16,373 bases of DNA from Saccoglossus kowalevskii (taxonomy: Eukaryota > Hemichordata > Enteropneusta > Harrimaniidae): assembly GCF_000003605.2 (NCBI RefSeq), contig NW_003157231.1, positions 219,765 through 236,137 of the forward strand, given 5' to 3'. Position 1 is the stretch's first letter, and every line of letters starts with the position of its first letter. The notes under the pieces are model-generated. The model had not been told where the DNA came from. It saw only the letters and a list, made by a program, of their open reading frames with translations, and did not search any database. This document shows positions 1 to 9,549 of this stretch, piece by piece. Made by a program: the position numbers and the translations under genes.

Positions 1-1497
1 TTTTATTACACTAGTGAACACAAGACTGAACAGTCTGTCATTACACTAGTGAACACAAGACTGAGCAGCCTGTCATTACACTAGTGAACACAAGACTGAG
101 CAGCCTGTCATTACACTAGTGAACACAAGACTGAACAGCCTTTCATTACACTAGTGAACACAAGACTGAACAGCCTTTCATTACACTAGTGAACACAAGA
201 CTGAACAGCCTGTCATTACACTAGTGAACACAAGACTGGACAGCCTGTCATTACACTAGTGAACACAAGACTGGACAGCCTGTCATTACACTAGTGAACA
301 CAAGACTGAGCAGCCTTTCATTACACTAGTGAACACAAGATTGAACAGCCTTTCATTACACTAGTGAACACAAGACTGAGCAGCCTGTCATTACACTAGT
401 GAACACAAGACTGGACGGCCTGTCATTACACTAGTGAACACAAGACTGAGCAGCCCGTCATTACACTAGTGAACACAAGACTGAACAGCCTGTCTTTACA
501 CTAGTGAACACAAGACTGAACAGTATGTCATTACACTAGTGAACACAAGACTGAACAGCCTGTCTTTACACTAGTGAACACAAGACTGGACAGCCTGTCA
601 TTACACTAGTGAACACAAGACTGAACAGCCTGTCATTACACTAGTGAACACAAGACTGAACAGACTGTCATTACACTAGTGAAAACAAGACTGAACAGCC
701 TGTCTTTACACTAGTGAACACAAGACTGAACAGTCTGTCATTACACTAATGAACACAAGACTGAACAGCCTTTCATTACACTAGTGAACACAAGACTGAA
801 CAGCCTGTCATTGCACTAGTGAACACAAGACTGAACAGCCTGTCTTTACACTAGTGAACACAAGACTGAACAGCCTGTCATTACACTAGTGAACACAAGA
901 CTGAACAGCCTGTCTTTACACTAGTGAACACAAGACTGAACAGTCTGTCATTACACTAATGAACACAAGACTGAACAGTATGTCATTACACTAATAAACA
1001 CAAGACTGAACAGCCTTTCATTACACTAGTGAACACAAGACTGAACAGCCTGTCATTACACTAGTGAACACAAGACTGAACAGCCTGTCTTTACACTAGT
1101 GAACACAAGACTGAACAGTCTGTCATTACACTAATGAACACAAGACTGAACAGTATGTCATTACACTAGTGAACACAAGACTGAACAGCCTGTCATTACA
1201 CTAGTGAACACAAGACTGAACAGTCTGTCATTACACTAATGAACACAAGACTGAACAGTATGTCATTACACTAGTGAACACAAGACTGAACAGCCTGTCA
1301 TTACACTAGTGAACACAAGACTGGACAGCCTTTCATTACACTAGTGAACACAAGACTGAACAGCCTTTCATTACACTAGTGAACATAAGACTGAACAGCC
1401 TGTCATTGCACTTGTGAACACAAGACTGAGCAGCCTTTCATTACACTAGTGAACACAAGACTGAACAGCCTGTCATTACACTAGTAAACACAAGACT
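1..1497. repeat. 35-bp minisatellite array (about 42.7 copies)
   Basis: Units begin with ttacactagtgaac at 6, 41, 76 and so on up to 1476, always exactly 35 bp apart, so 42 full units show no insertion or deletion. All variation is by substitution at a few positions: gaacag/gagcag/ggacag, cagcc/cagtc/cagta, tgtc/tttc, a final a or t, and ctagt/ctaat. The last, partial unit ends at 1497, after which the sequence becomes unique. Every consensus unit carries the perfect 8-bp palindrome CACTAGTG. A 35-bp period does not preserve a reading frame, so the array does not encode a peptide repeat. Variant units recur in blocks: the pair 'cagtc then ctaat/cagta' is at 916-985, 1091-1160 and 1196-1265, which implies duplications of five and then three units. 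The left edge is cut by the window. Confidence 0.98.
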
Positions 1498-2500
1498 CTT
1501 TTATAGTTACTATTTATTATCAATTGATGTATTCATGTAAGTTATGCTTTATAAATACTTTGATGAGTGTTTCCACTTCAGTATTTTCGACAACCGTAAT
1601 CGGTATAGCTGCAGAAATCAGTTAACAAGAAACTGTAGAATATATAATTCAAATGTAACAAAAGTTGAGAACTACAGTTAGACTAAAGTCTGTTCTTGCT
1701 CACTTTCATAGCCATGCCATTCACAAGTTTTCTTCTTAAAATATGAGAGCAAATGGACAATTTTTTTTTTCATTCTGTATGAAAACAAAAGGTTTTATTT
1801 TTCTTTCAAATTATATGAATAAATTTGATTTTGCTCAGTTTGAAAAGAAAGCCTTCCTAATTTACAATTTTAGTTCTGTCATTATTACAATGTGTGCTTC
1901 ATCATTTTTCTCTAATTGCCATCATTTTATTTATTACAGCACACATATATGCAGTTACAAAACTGCCCATATTGAGACTAAAATTTACAATATCACACTA
2001 GTCAGCAACGAAATCCTGCTGAGCACAAGTTTCGACTACTGAACTCCAAAAAACTGTGTTCTAAATAAGGCATCAAATTTGCATGAAAGTGACAACATAC
2101 ATAATATGGAACAGTCACAATTAAGAGCAAACTTATTAGTACACTACGATGGAAAGGAAACAAGGAGGCAATCAACTGACCCAGTTTTGTTGTCCTTCAA
2201 AAGTGAAAAACAATTATCATGGCTACCTGTCAAGGAGAAATGACAAGCACACTGTAATTTTCCGAGACTGTAATTCTGAATGAGATTGCTTTTTTGAAAT
2301 CAGCGCAAGATTAAAGAAAAGTTATTGCCTGAAGATTAAAAAAGATTTATAAATGAAGTGAAAGAAACCAGTCTGAGAGTGAAACGATGATAGAAAATGA
2401 GGAAGTAAAATAGACGGAAATGAAGACACTGAATCTAAAAGGCTAAAAATAAATGTGTTTTTTTCATAGCCCTGCTGAATGAAAACATACAGGTCATACC
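1498..2500. other. A+T-rich unique sequence, no gene recognised
   Basis: This stretch follows the minisatellite directly. One open frame of 99 codons (1743-2042, plus strand) is rich in Phe, Ser, Ile and Asn, as expected from random A+T-rich DNA, and contains no motif I recognise. A cacactagtc word near 1996 resembles part of the left minisatellite unit but is isolated. I see no RNA gene, tandem repeat or clear transposon end here. It is best read as intergenic or intronic DNA. Confidence 0.6.
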
Positions 2501-2727
2501 ATGTGATATGACAGTTTGTATTATAGGATCAGAAGAACCACCTGTAGGATTTGATGAACACACTATGTAATATGATAGTTCGTCTATGGGATCGAAAGAA
2601 CCACCTGTAGGATTTGATGAACACACTATGTACCGGTAATATGATAGCCTGCAAAGTTCAATATGATAGTTTATCCTATACAACTATAGGATCTGAACAA
2701 CCACTTGCAGGATTTAATAGACATAAC
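2501..2727. repeat. Degenerate 63-bp tandem repeat (about 3 copies)
   Basis: The block starting ggatc, followed by agaaccacctgtaggattt, occurs at 2526 and again at 2589, a 63-bp step. A decayed third copy starts at 2689, delayed by extra sequence that includes a second atatgatagtt segment. Each copy is preceded by a version of atgtaatatgatagttt. Because 63 is a multiple of three, the minus strand stays open across two copies (2435-2683) and gives a repeated SSNPTGGS peptide. That frame has no family I know and is best explained as a by-product of the repeat. Confidence 0.85.
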
Positions 2728-2730
2728 AGC

Positions 2731-3520
2731 ATTTTGACATAATTTTTTTACATTTATTGATGATGTGTCAACAGATGTGAGAAAAAGTTCAAAACTTGTG
2801 ACTGTGATTTTGTTTGATGGTTATTTTTCAAGTTAGAACCTGTATATTCACTAACCTGTGAATTCAATAAGAACTTATGCTGTACTATTCAGTATGAAAC
2901 CACTACTATAAGAAAATATCCCTGAGACGCCATATTTGTAATTGCATTTAATTTAAAACTCTATAAATGTTCAATAAAAGTGAATTTTTAATAAATGTTT
3001 AGAAATTATTATTGAAAAAAAACCAAAAAGTTTGTAGAATTCAACAGAAATAGAAAAGATAATTAATTTGTTTTTCTTTTTTTTAAGACAGTTATGAATT
3101 TATTTGATTATTTACACTGACAATGGAGAAAGAGAATATCCACAATTCAGGTGAAAGCTATGGCTTTGTTCCATTCAGAGATATGTATGGTATTAATGTA
3201 AGAGCCTGCACAACAAGGATTGTATGAAGTCTGTAATCCTATCTGTGTTCAGGTTTTCATTTGTACATAGTCAGAGACGATTTTGATTACTTTGATAAAT
3301 AATCAATATCTTATTCAAAATAAATAGCTAAAGCATTTACAAAGGAATGGACACAAACTTTTGACAGAAATTTCATGAAATTCTCAATATTTGAAAGACT
3401 GAAGTAGAAAAAAACAAATTAGTTTTTGAATTATGAAGTTCAGTTGTATGTATACTGACAAATTTTCAATTTAATATGGCTGCCATAATCATTATGCTAT
3501 GAGGAAATTACAGTGTTATA
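2731..3520. other. A+T-rich sequence, no confident gene
   Basis: The region holds several AATAAA-like words near 2970-2995, as expected by chance at this composition. A pyrimidine tract (about 3067-3085) is followed by a short open frame starting at ATG 3123, which runs into a good splice-donor word, gtaaga, at 3198. All three frames from the nearest acceptor contain stops before that ATG, so I do not call an exon. Nothing else is recognisable. Confidence 0.5.
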
Positions 3521-3534
3521 GTTTCCATGGAAAC
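3521..3534. promoter_or_regulatory. 14-bp palindrome resembling an RFX X-box
   Basis: GTTTCCATGGAAAC is a perfect 14-bp palindrome. It matches the general form of RFX-family X-boxes, two inverted GTTNCC-like half-sites separated by two bases. RFX factors act at such sites in animals, notably in ciliary gene promoters. The sequence match is direct, but function is inferred from the motif alone. A palindromic remnant of a repeat is an equally fair reading, since no gene is visible beside it. Confidence 0.35.
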
Positions 3535-3599
3535 AAGTTTGGGTACCTTTTTTTATTTGAATTTATTGATTGATTTATTTGACAGAAATTTTTTAAATT

Positions 3600-3860
3600 G
3601 TCCACATCTTTATCTGCTAGCCATGTTCAGCCTTGGAATGCAGCCTCACAAAACTTGTGGCCATCAAACTAGACTGTATGAGTTTAGGACTTGGTGATTA
3701 GATGCTAGGAAATGCTTCAGCCAAGCGAAATGATGGACCAGTAGGCCATTAAATGTGAGTGCATCAGTAATATCTCAGTCGCTTAAAGCTACAGACTTGG
3801 GGACGATCAAATGCCACGGGCAAATAAGCACTAGATAACGTATCAGTTCCTTATAAAGCT
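3600..3860 (+). repeat. Possible degenerate tRNA-derived SINE remnant
   Basis: This patch has more G+C than its surroundings and no open frame longer than about 25 codons. Near its right end, tatctcagtcgc (from 3771) resembles an RNA polymerase III A box with about two mismatches. The word gatcaaatgcc (from 3804) resembles a B box with about one mismatch. Their spacing of about 31-33 bp is at the short end for tRNA-derived SINEs. No second copy occurs in the window and no 3' tail is clear, so this is a weak call. A decayed exon or unrelated conserved DNA is possible. Confidence 0.18.
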
Positions 3861-4371
3861 TTCCTGTGAGTGTTGAAAACAACGTAAAACTTAAGCATTA
3901 CCAGGACAAGAATATTGTTTTTAACATAAATCCTGGTTACAAATTATAATAAGATTGCAAAACAAAAATAATTAACAGACAGATGGTCTCCAAAAAGGTT
4001 TCTTACAATCTGATTAAGATTCATTTTCTCAGAAAATGGACACTTAATGGAGGAAATTTGACCTTGAGTTCACCACTGATACTTTAATAAATTATTTTCT
4101 GCACCATCTAAAGTACAAACCATAAAGATCTTAGGTGTACGCAATAAATCATAGATTGATCATGACCACAAATAGAACGAGTCATTGATTTCACCGACTG
4201 CACTCTTATTCGAGTTCAAGAAGAGTAACAGTCGTTAAATCGAGCTAAGACTAGATGCAAATGGTTCCTCTGTTCAAACCATATATATTACCTTTTAACA
4301 ATCCCGCAACAGCCAACATTTTTATTGTATATTTACAATAAGAATTTATGTTCTCTATTTTTGCCAGAGGG
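3861..4371. other. A+T-rich sequence, nothing recognised
   Basis: No open frame above about 60 codons, no repeat copy and no RNA gene was found. The only local structure is a short inverted repeat, actctt/aagagt, around 4202-4227. It lies in a tRNA-like patch that does not fold into a convincing cloverleaf. Confidence 0.5.
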
Positions 4372-4402
4372 GTACACATGTATAGTAAGTTCCCATGTGT
4401 AC
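4372..4402. other. Hairpin with 9-bp perfect stem
   Basis: GTACACATG at 4372-4380 is the exact reverse complement of CATGTGTAC at 4394-4402, with a 13-base gap. There is no T-run after it that would suggest a terminator, and no gene nearby. The right arm lies inside the sequence leading to a short open frame at 4495-4692. Function is unknown. Confidence 0.6.
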
Positions 4403-5327
4403 AGTGGGTTATACTTATAGTCCAATCTATTCTATGACTTTACTGAAGCGAGTTGAACCACATTTAGAGTAATTATTGCCGATAGCTGTCAATCATGCAA
4501 TGTTACACAAGTCATATCATATCCTTAAATTTATTATTAATGTCATTCCATAATACGAGAGAATATCACACAACATGCATCACTGGACGTGTAGTGGAGC
4601 GTGATGCAACATTGGTACTGGTTGAGTACGTACTTTTCGGTATTCTCGTAATAACGTGTATACTTCATTTAAGTAATTCCCATGACGTTTAAAGATTGTT
4701 ATCTTAAGGCAATCATGAAAGCCACCGAATACGGATACGAATTGAATCATCAGAAACATCTTTTTGCTCTTAGTGTTGGATCTATAATAAGATTAAAACT
4801 CTTTGAACGCAATATTTTTTGCCGCCAAATTTTATAAATGTTGCAATTCAGAAAGTTTACATCAAATTTACCAAAATGCCTTTGTTGATTTTAATTTTGC
4901 CCCATACGACAGAATTGGACTTTTCTCACAGGTTTGAATCAATCAATTTGTGAAAGTTACTATATAAACTATGAAAATACAAAAAATATTGAAATATGAA
5001 AAAATTAAAAAAGTGAAATTTATTAGAAATCCCCTTATATCATTTCCTATATATTATTCCTGCTAATATTGTGGACTATACTATTATTTTTGTCCAAAAA
5101 ACAGAATTGGACATTTCTTATTACAGGAGATTTGGTAAGATTTGAGAAAATTTTATTTAAAGGAAATATAAACTTAGACCATATTCATCATTGTGTTACA
5201 CTATTGATGTTCACATGCATAAAAAGATTGTGCATAATAAACAGTACGAGTTATGAGTGTTTTATAAACTAAATCCTGTACAAATGGCAGACGCCATGAT
5301 GGGTGACATTGTTGTATAAAACATCGC
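4403..5327. other. A+T-rich sequence with two weak open frames
   Basis: A 65-codon frame (4495-4692, plus) has a hydrophobic C-terminal stretch (LVEYVLFGILVITCILHL) that could span a membrane. I recognise no family, and no splice sites or promoter frame it. A 67-codon frame (5069-5272, plus) looks like chance. The word agaattggac occurs at 4911 and 5103 with poorly matching flanks. No RNA gene is seen. Confidence 0.45.
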
Positions 5328-5347
5328 CCTCATAAGGAGGTATGAGG
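5328..5347. other. Short hairpin, 7-bp stem
   Basis: CCTCATA (5328-5334) pairs perfectly with TATGAGG (5341-5347) across a six-base aggagg loop. It sits in a small G+C-richer patch (5281-5410) that also contains a short ATG frame of 11 codons at 5285. No family or function is recognised. Confidence 0.5.
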
Positions 5348-5442
5348 CTATGAAGCAAGGGATTGTGGGGAAAGTGTGATGTTGATTGCCCTTATACGAT
5401 TGCAGCCGAACTAAAAAGCAAATACATATGAATAGAAGATTG

Positions 5443-5520
5443 GATTCCAGAAATATTAAAGAATGTTAGAAAAAATGCAGAAAAATTTGGACGAGAAAGT
5501 CTGGTGTTGAAAAGGTTAAA
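5443..5520 (+). repeat. Truncated copy of the 245-bp dispersed repeat
   Basis: This stretch matches the right-hand third of the dispersed element found at 8558-8800 (plus) and 12481-12725 (minus). Shared words, in order, are ttccagaaat, agaatgttagaaaaa, tgcagaaaa, cgagaaagtctggtg and ttgaaaaggttaa. The left two thirds of the element are absent. The end, tctggtgttgaaaaggttaa, is the inverse of the element's left end, which supports terminal inverted repeats for the family. Confidence 0.8.
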
Positions 5521-5815
5521 TATACCTCCCAGAGTACATATAAAACTTATTTATTAAAATTACTCAGTCCCTCTATGTCTACAGAATTTCTTTCAAACAG
5601 TGCTTGTCATATGGTTCAAACCTTTTAAATAATAGCCATGCAAATTATTAAAACATCACGGAACACACAACTACATGCAAAAATCGACCATGGACAGAGA
5701 ATGAAATATTCAATGACAGATTTTAAAACAAAAATTTAGAATTTATTTTCTACTAGCCTATTATATATTAAAGTGACTTGCTATTCAAACACTAATTTAA
5801 GGATTTTATTAATAG

Positions 5816-5972
5816 CTAAAAGGAAGGCTACGCGTACACTAAACGTAGTCAAGGTTCTAGACCCAAGACTTAAAGCAGGTTTTTACCTACCATTAGCATC
5901 CAACTTGCCATACTTTGAAGAAGTAACACTGCGAATTTGGCAAGATTTAGGTGCTTTTTCTGCAGCCTTATC
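5816..5972 (+). CDS. Weak candidate internal exon, family unknown
   Basis: The open frame from 5773 to 5976 contains a stretch, after the acceptor-like word ttattaatag (ending 5815), that would encode about 52 residues and runs to gtgagt, a strong donor word, at 5973. The predicted peptide has a balanced composition, including VVKVLDPRLKAGFYLP and LPYFEEVTLRIWQDLG, unlike the Phe/Asn/Ile-rich chance frames elsewhere. The LDPRLK word is reminiscent of the LDPRFK motif in hAT-family transposases, but I cannot place the rest, so that is only a guess. No neighbouring exon is visible, and the acceptor has a poor pyrimidine tract. It could be an exon of a long-intron gene, a transposase relic or chance. 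Confidence 0.22.
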
Positions 5973-6231
5973 GTGAGTCATGTGTTGTCACAGTGTACAT
6001 GTATTTCGGAACTCCTTTTGAATAGTAAGACAATAGGCCAATGACCTGCAGATATCACATCTACTATATATATAATGTATCTTAGTTAACTACATTTTGT
6101 ACACGTTGCATTCCTTCACAAATGTTGACCTAAGTATCATTAACTCAAATCCAAGGTGTTGCTGCTCAAAAAAAAAAATCCTATTCTTAAAATATTGAGG
6201 GGAAACTCCTTCTGAAGAACAGTCCTTTCTT

Positions 6232-6376
6232 AGTAAACAGGCATTGTTGAGAACAAGGAAACTAGTAAACGTGAACTGTTTGGAACAAGAAAGAGTACTT
6301 TCCCAGTAAATGGGCATTGTTAAGAACAATAAAACTAGTAAACTGGTACTGTTTGGTACAAAAAAAATAATAATTT
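6232..6376. repeat. 73-bp tandem duplication (2 diverged copies)
   Basis: Copy 1 (6232-6304) and copy 2 (6305-6376) share agtaaa, gggcattgtt, agaacaa, aaactagtaaac and actgtttgg in the same order with a 73-bp offset. By eye they are roughly three quarters identical. A possible third fragment with cagtaaacagtgggtt lies at about 6434. The minus-strand frame 6090-6419 covers this duplication and has no recognisable product. Confidence 0.8.
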
Positions 6377-7017
6377 TCTCATAAATTCTGACAAAGAATG
6401 ATGAACTAAAACTGTTCACTATCTATCAAAGGTCAGTAAACAGTGGGTTAGAACAATAGACGAGATAAGGCTGTAATACTATTAATAATAGTCAGGAAAA
6501 GAGGTGACATTTCTGTACCCATGCAGAGCATTCGATATGAAACAGGGTAATTGACACCTAAAACAATTGCCTAGTGATCACATTTACAATAAATTGTTTG
6601 TTAATTCCCACCAAAACATGTTTGAAAAATATGTACTAGTATAAACAAATATATTTGGTATAAATATGATGTTGTAATTATCTGGCAGATTGCCAGATTT
6701 AACACAATTCAATGTGTGAATTATTTGCATGTAACTATTGGCAACAAATTTTTTTTTCATGGAAGGCATATTTTTGAAAATTACATGAATTAAAGATAAT
6801 TGCGACATTAATTTTAGAAAAAAATGAACATTAACAAAACTTCTTCACTCTCTCATCATTTCATTACCCCAACCTTTGATTAGCAAATATGTGCAATTTT
6901 GTCACATATCTGATGATAACCATTTTATATAGCATAATAATAATAATTTTATTGCCTCCTTGTAAATAATCTTTATTTGGTTATAGCAAAAAGTGATATT
7001 TTATGTGATAGTTATAA
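6377..7017. other. A+T-rich sequence, nothing recognised
   Basis: The minus-strand frame 6584-6808 (74 codons) is rich in Asn, Ile and Phe and shows no motif. A short aataataataatttta run lies at about 6934-6950. No repeat copy, RNA gene or transposon end was found. Confidence 0.5.
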
Positions 7018-7060
<43 letters not shown>

Positions 7061-7106
7061 ATTAATTAATTAATTAATTAATGTGTTTTAATTAATTAAT
7101 TAATTT
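7018..7106. repeat. Compound (AAAT)n-(AATT)n microsatellite with hairpin
   Basis: About eleven AAAT repeats run to about 7060. They pass into five AATT repeats to 7081, a tgtgtt spacer at 7082-7087, and about four more AATT repeats to 7106. The AATT tracts on either side of the spacer are perfect inverted copies (7064-7081 against 7088-7105, 18 bp), so the locus can extrude a long all-A/T hairpin with a six-base loop. Such loci commonly vary in length. Confidence 0.97.
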
Positions 7107-7965
7107 GAGCGCCTACCTGTTGTACATATAGTCAGCTAAATTCATAATAATGTCTGTATCTCTACTTGAAAGTATGACATGTACAAAAATGATAAATAAT
7201 AGAATTTGAATGAAGAACAAAAGCACCAATTTACATATGAATGACACATATTGTCATTGTTCAAAATTTATACAATAAGGAACACAATAAAATGACCTGT
7301 AACATCTGACACATAACATTGTTATAAGGCTGCAACACAACAGTTTCTTGCTGTGTGAATATGCAAATTAGCATAATAGGATTGAACATTTCTACCATAC
7401 ATTTTGTATATAAGCTATATAAACTACCCGAGGGTCAGTGAACCAGTGAATGTGATTAGCCTAATAATGTGTTTTTTACACTAAAACTTCACAAGGATTT
7501 TGACAACAGTTTGTTATGACATCATTCCACATTGTAAAACTCAGTATGCGATGTCCGTGATCCACGCTTGAAACATTTATATATACACCTAATGAATATT
7601 TAATAACATTGAATCATGCTGGCTTGACAAGAAAAAAACATTCCATGACCATTATACTAAATCTAACCTGACAACTACTTCATCACAACTAGTTATTCTA
7701 ACAAAGATATCAACTACTGCAAACTGGCTTATTTTTACCACTACTGATTCGTCCGATATTTGACGGTGTCCATGACAATGACATTCTTATTATTGTCTTA
7801 AAGATTTCAAATGAAATGATCACTTCTACAATATTTCACAGTTTTCCTAGATTCAATTTGTCTCTCATGAGCTGCTTTTCAAACAGTAAATCGTTTTTTT
7901 ATAATATATATTATTATTCAGTACTATTGGCCATAGGCCTTACTTGTACAATTTAAATATTCTTG
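7107..7965. other. A+T-rich sequence, nothing recognised
   Basis: No open frame of notable length, repeat copy or RNA gene was found. An octamer-like word, atgcaaat (about 7361), is followed by tagcataat. A TATA-like word, ctatataaac, lies near 7415, but no gene starts after it. I treat these as chance in A+T-rich DNA. Confidence 0.5.
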
Positions 7966-7993
7966 AAAATAAATAAATAAATAAATAAATAAA
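7966..7993. repeat. (AAAT)7 microsatellite
   Basis: Seven uninterrupted AAAT units end at a ccctccccc run. This is the same motif as the larger microsatellite at 7018, about 0.9 kb upstream. Confidence 0.95.
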
Positions 7994-8341
7994 CCCTCCC
8001 CCAGTCATTCCATTATCATCTTTTGAAAAGACTTCATTAAAAGAAATTTCAAACTGAAATATTCAGTATTCTTTTATATTTGAAAAAAAAAATATTTTTA
8101 AAAAATTGACAATACATAGGCTTAATTTATTCATTATTTACGAGTGTATATCTTGATAGACAATAATTCATTCCATACGTCAATGAAATATTTTTAGTTA
8201 TTGATATGTATATATAGCTTATGCTTCGCTGGGAGTAATTTTTGCTTATTTGCTGATATCACGACGCACCACATTAACCCATTGTGAATCTGTAAATTAA
8301 TAATACAAGATACATGTATGTTTGAATTTAAAACTTATTTA

Positions 8342-8392
8342 GAGCCTAATTATTTGAAAAAAGTGAGCAATTTTGATTTCAACCATCAATTA
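8342..8392 (+). repeat. 50-bp dispersed repeat, copy 1
   Basis: The stretch from gagcctaattatttgaaaa to atcaatta matches 9392-9441 in the same orientation, with four substitutions and one missing A (about 46 of 51 positions). Sequence similarity fades on both sides. The two copies lie 1,050 bp apart. It is probably a fragment of a larger interspersed family, and no ends are visible. Confidence 0.85.
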
Positions 8393-8557
8393 TAGAAAAT
8401 CCCTGTTACACCAAATCCAACTTGAACTACTTGAACCCAGTGAATATTTTGTTGTTTAAAAATAAAATTCAACTGTTTTCACCATTCATAAACCACAGCA
8501 GAACTGTAAGTATGGTAAAAATAAGTAGTATTGTAATAAAGCAGCATATAAACAATG

Positions 8558-8800
8558 CTTAACCGTTTCACCACCAGTTCCCTAATTTCATCACAAAGTC
8601 ACAAAATAGTCCTGTTCATAGTCTTCACTTTCCTTTAGAAGATTGGAAATAAAAACGCCACATTTTTTGAATAAAAACTGAAAATGGATTCAAATTTCAT
8701 CTGTTGGCTCTAAAATTAGGGTTCATTTCTAGAAATATGGAAGAATATAAGAAAAATGTGCAGACAAATTTGAGCAAAAAGGTCTTGTGGTCAAGTTTAT
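8558..8800 (+). mobile_element. 245-bp MITE-like dispersed element, copy A
   Basis: This block matches the reverse complement of 12481-12725 almost end to end. Shared words, in order, include tcatcacaaa, tcacaaaatagtc, aaaactgaaaat, attagggttcattt and agaagaatat-like segments. Identity is roughly three quarters by eye. The left end, cttaaccgtttcaccaccag, is the approximate inverse of the family's right end, as in copies B and C. Short length, terminal inverted repeats and lack of coding capacity fit a non-autonomous DNA transposon or fold-back element. The right end of this copy is decayed (cttgtggtcaag). No clear target duplication was seen. Confidence 0.75.
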
Positions 8801-8818
8801 GTGCACTTCTGTTTGAAC

Positions 8819-8922
8819 AAATACAATATAATTTTAGTAACTAAAGGCATTCTCTGTTACTGTTACTGATTTTGAAATAGATTGAAAGCCATTTGTCTGG
8901 AAATCATGACATTTTAACCCAA
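8819..8922 (+). repeat. Dispersed repeat family 2, copy 1
   Basis: The core 8868-8922, starting gattttgaaatagattgaaa and ending gacattttaacccaa, matches the reverse complement of 14160-14215 at about 51-52 of 56 positions. Weaker similarity, including a shared aaggcatt, extends left to about 8819. It lies just downstream of the MITE-like element at 8558. The family's true ends are unknown. Confidence 0.85.
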
Positions 8923-9029
8923 TAAGAGTCCTAAGGGATTTTAAACTGCCTCAAAAAAACATTGAGAGTTTTCTCATTTTTGCTACACTCAGAGATCATT
9001 GTAATATAATATAATCTACAAGCAATAAT

Positions 9030-9057
9030 AAAAATGAGGGTCACCAACCTCATTTTT
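9030..9057. other. Hairpin with 10-bp perfect stem
   Basis: AAAAATGAGG at 9030-9039 and CCTCATTTTT at 9048-9057 are exact inverse copies around the eight-base loop gtcaccaa. Read on the plus strand, the right arm ends in five Ts, like an intrinsic terminator. In a eukaryotic setting with no small RNA gene upstream, that likeness is probably fortuitous. No gene is adjacent. Confidence 0.65.
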
Positions 9058-9391
9058 GAGAAAATCATATGTTCATATTAGATGCTCTATGAAAAAAGTA
9101 AACACGATCCTTTCAAATATAAAAAAACATTCATTTTTTTTAACTCAGGACAACGTTTTCTGCAAATAAAAATTAATAGTTGTCATTAATAATGTACAAT
9201 GGAATGTTTTTTTTATTTATGAAATCGCTTCAGCATCCAATTCAAAGAGTTTGTGACGAAAACTCTGAAGACCAGACTCAAAACACTAAGATTTAAAATT
9301 GTTCTGCAGAGATTTGTGGAGTTATAATCAATACATATAAAACGTAAAGAAATTTAAAAATCTCCAAATTGGCATTATGTTTACCTCATAT
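9058..9391. other. A+T-rich sequence, nothing recognised
   Basis: No open frame, repeat copy or RNA gene was found between the hairpin and the second 50-bp repeat copy. Confidence 0.5.
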
Positions 9392-9441
9392 GAGCCTAAT
9401 TATTTGAAAAAGTGAGTAATTTTGGTTTCAATTATCAATTA
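9392..9441 (+). repeat. 50-bp dispersed repeat, copy 2
   Basis: This is the second copy of the sequence at 8342-8392, in the same orientation, beginning gagcctaattatttgaaaa. Differences are four transitions and one A deletion in the A-run. The flanks are unrelated. Confidence 0.85.
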
Positions 9442-9549
9442 CGGTAATCAGAACAGTGGACGATAACATATGATGAATGGTTATTGAGATACCCTAACAG
9501 TTTATAATTGAGTAATTTATCTAAAGCGGACCATTGATACAAAATTAGA

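Noticed and set aside
1-1497. CRISPR array
   Set aside because: Units are contiguous and 35 bp long with no unique spacers, so this is a minisatellite. The same holds for 15056-16373.
1743-2042. 99-codon plus-strand frame
   Set aside because: Composition is that of random A+T-rich DNA, with no motif and no supporting signals.
2435-2683. 82-codon minus-strand frame with repeated SSNPTGGS
   Set aside because: It translates a 63-bp tandem repeat, whose length preserves frame. There is no family match and no sign of transcription or splicing.
4202-4260. Possible tRNA gene
   Set aside because: A tgttc-like cgagttcaag word and a short stem are present, but no acceptor, D or T stems fold in the right spacing.
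4911-5112. Repeat of agaattggac at 4911 and 5103
   Set aside because: The exact match is only ten bases and the flanks do not align convincingly.
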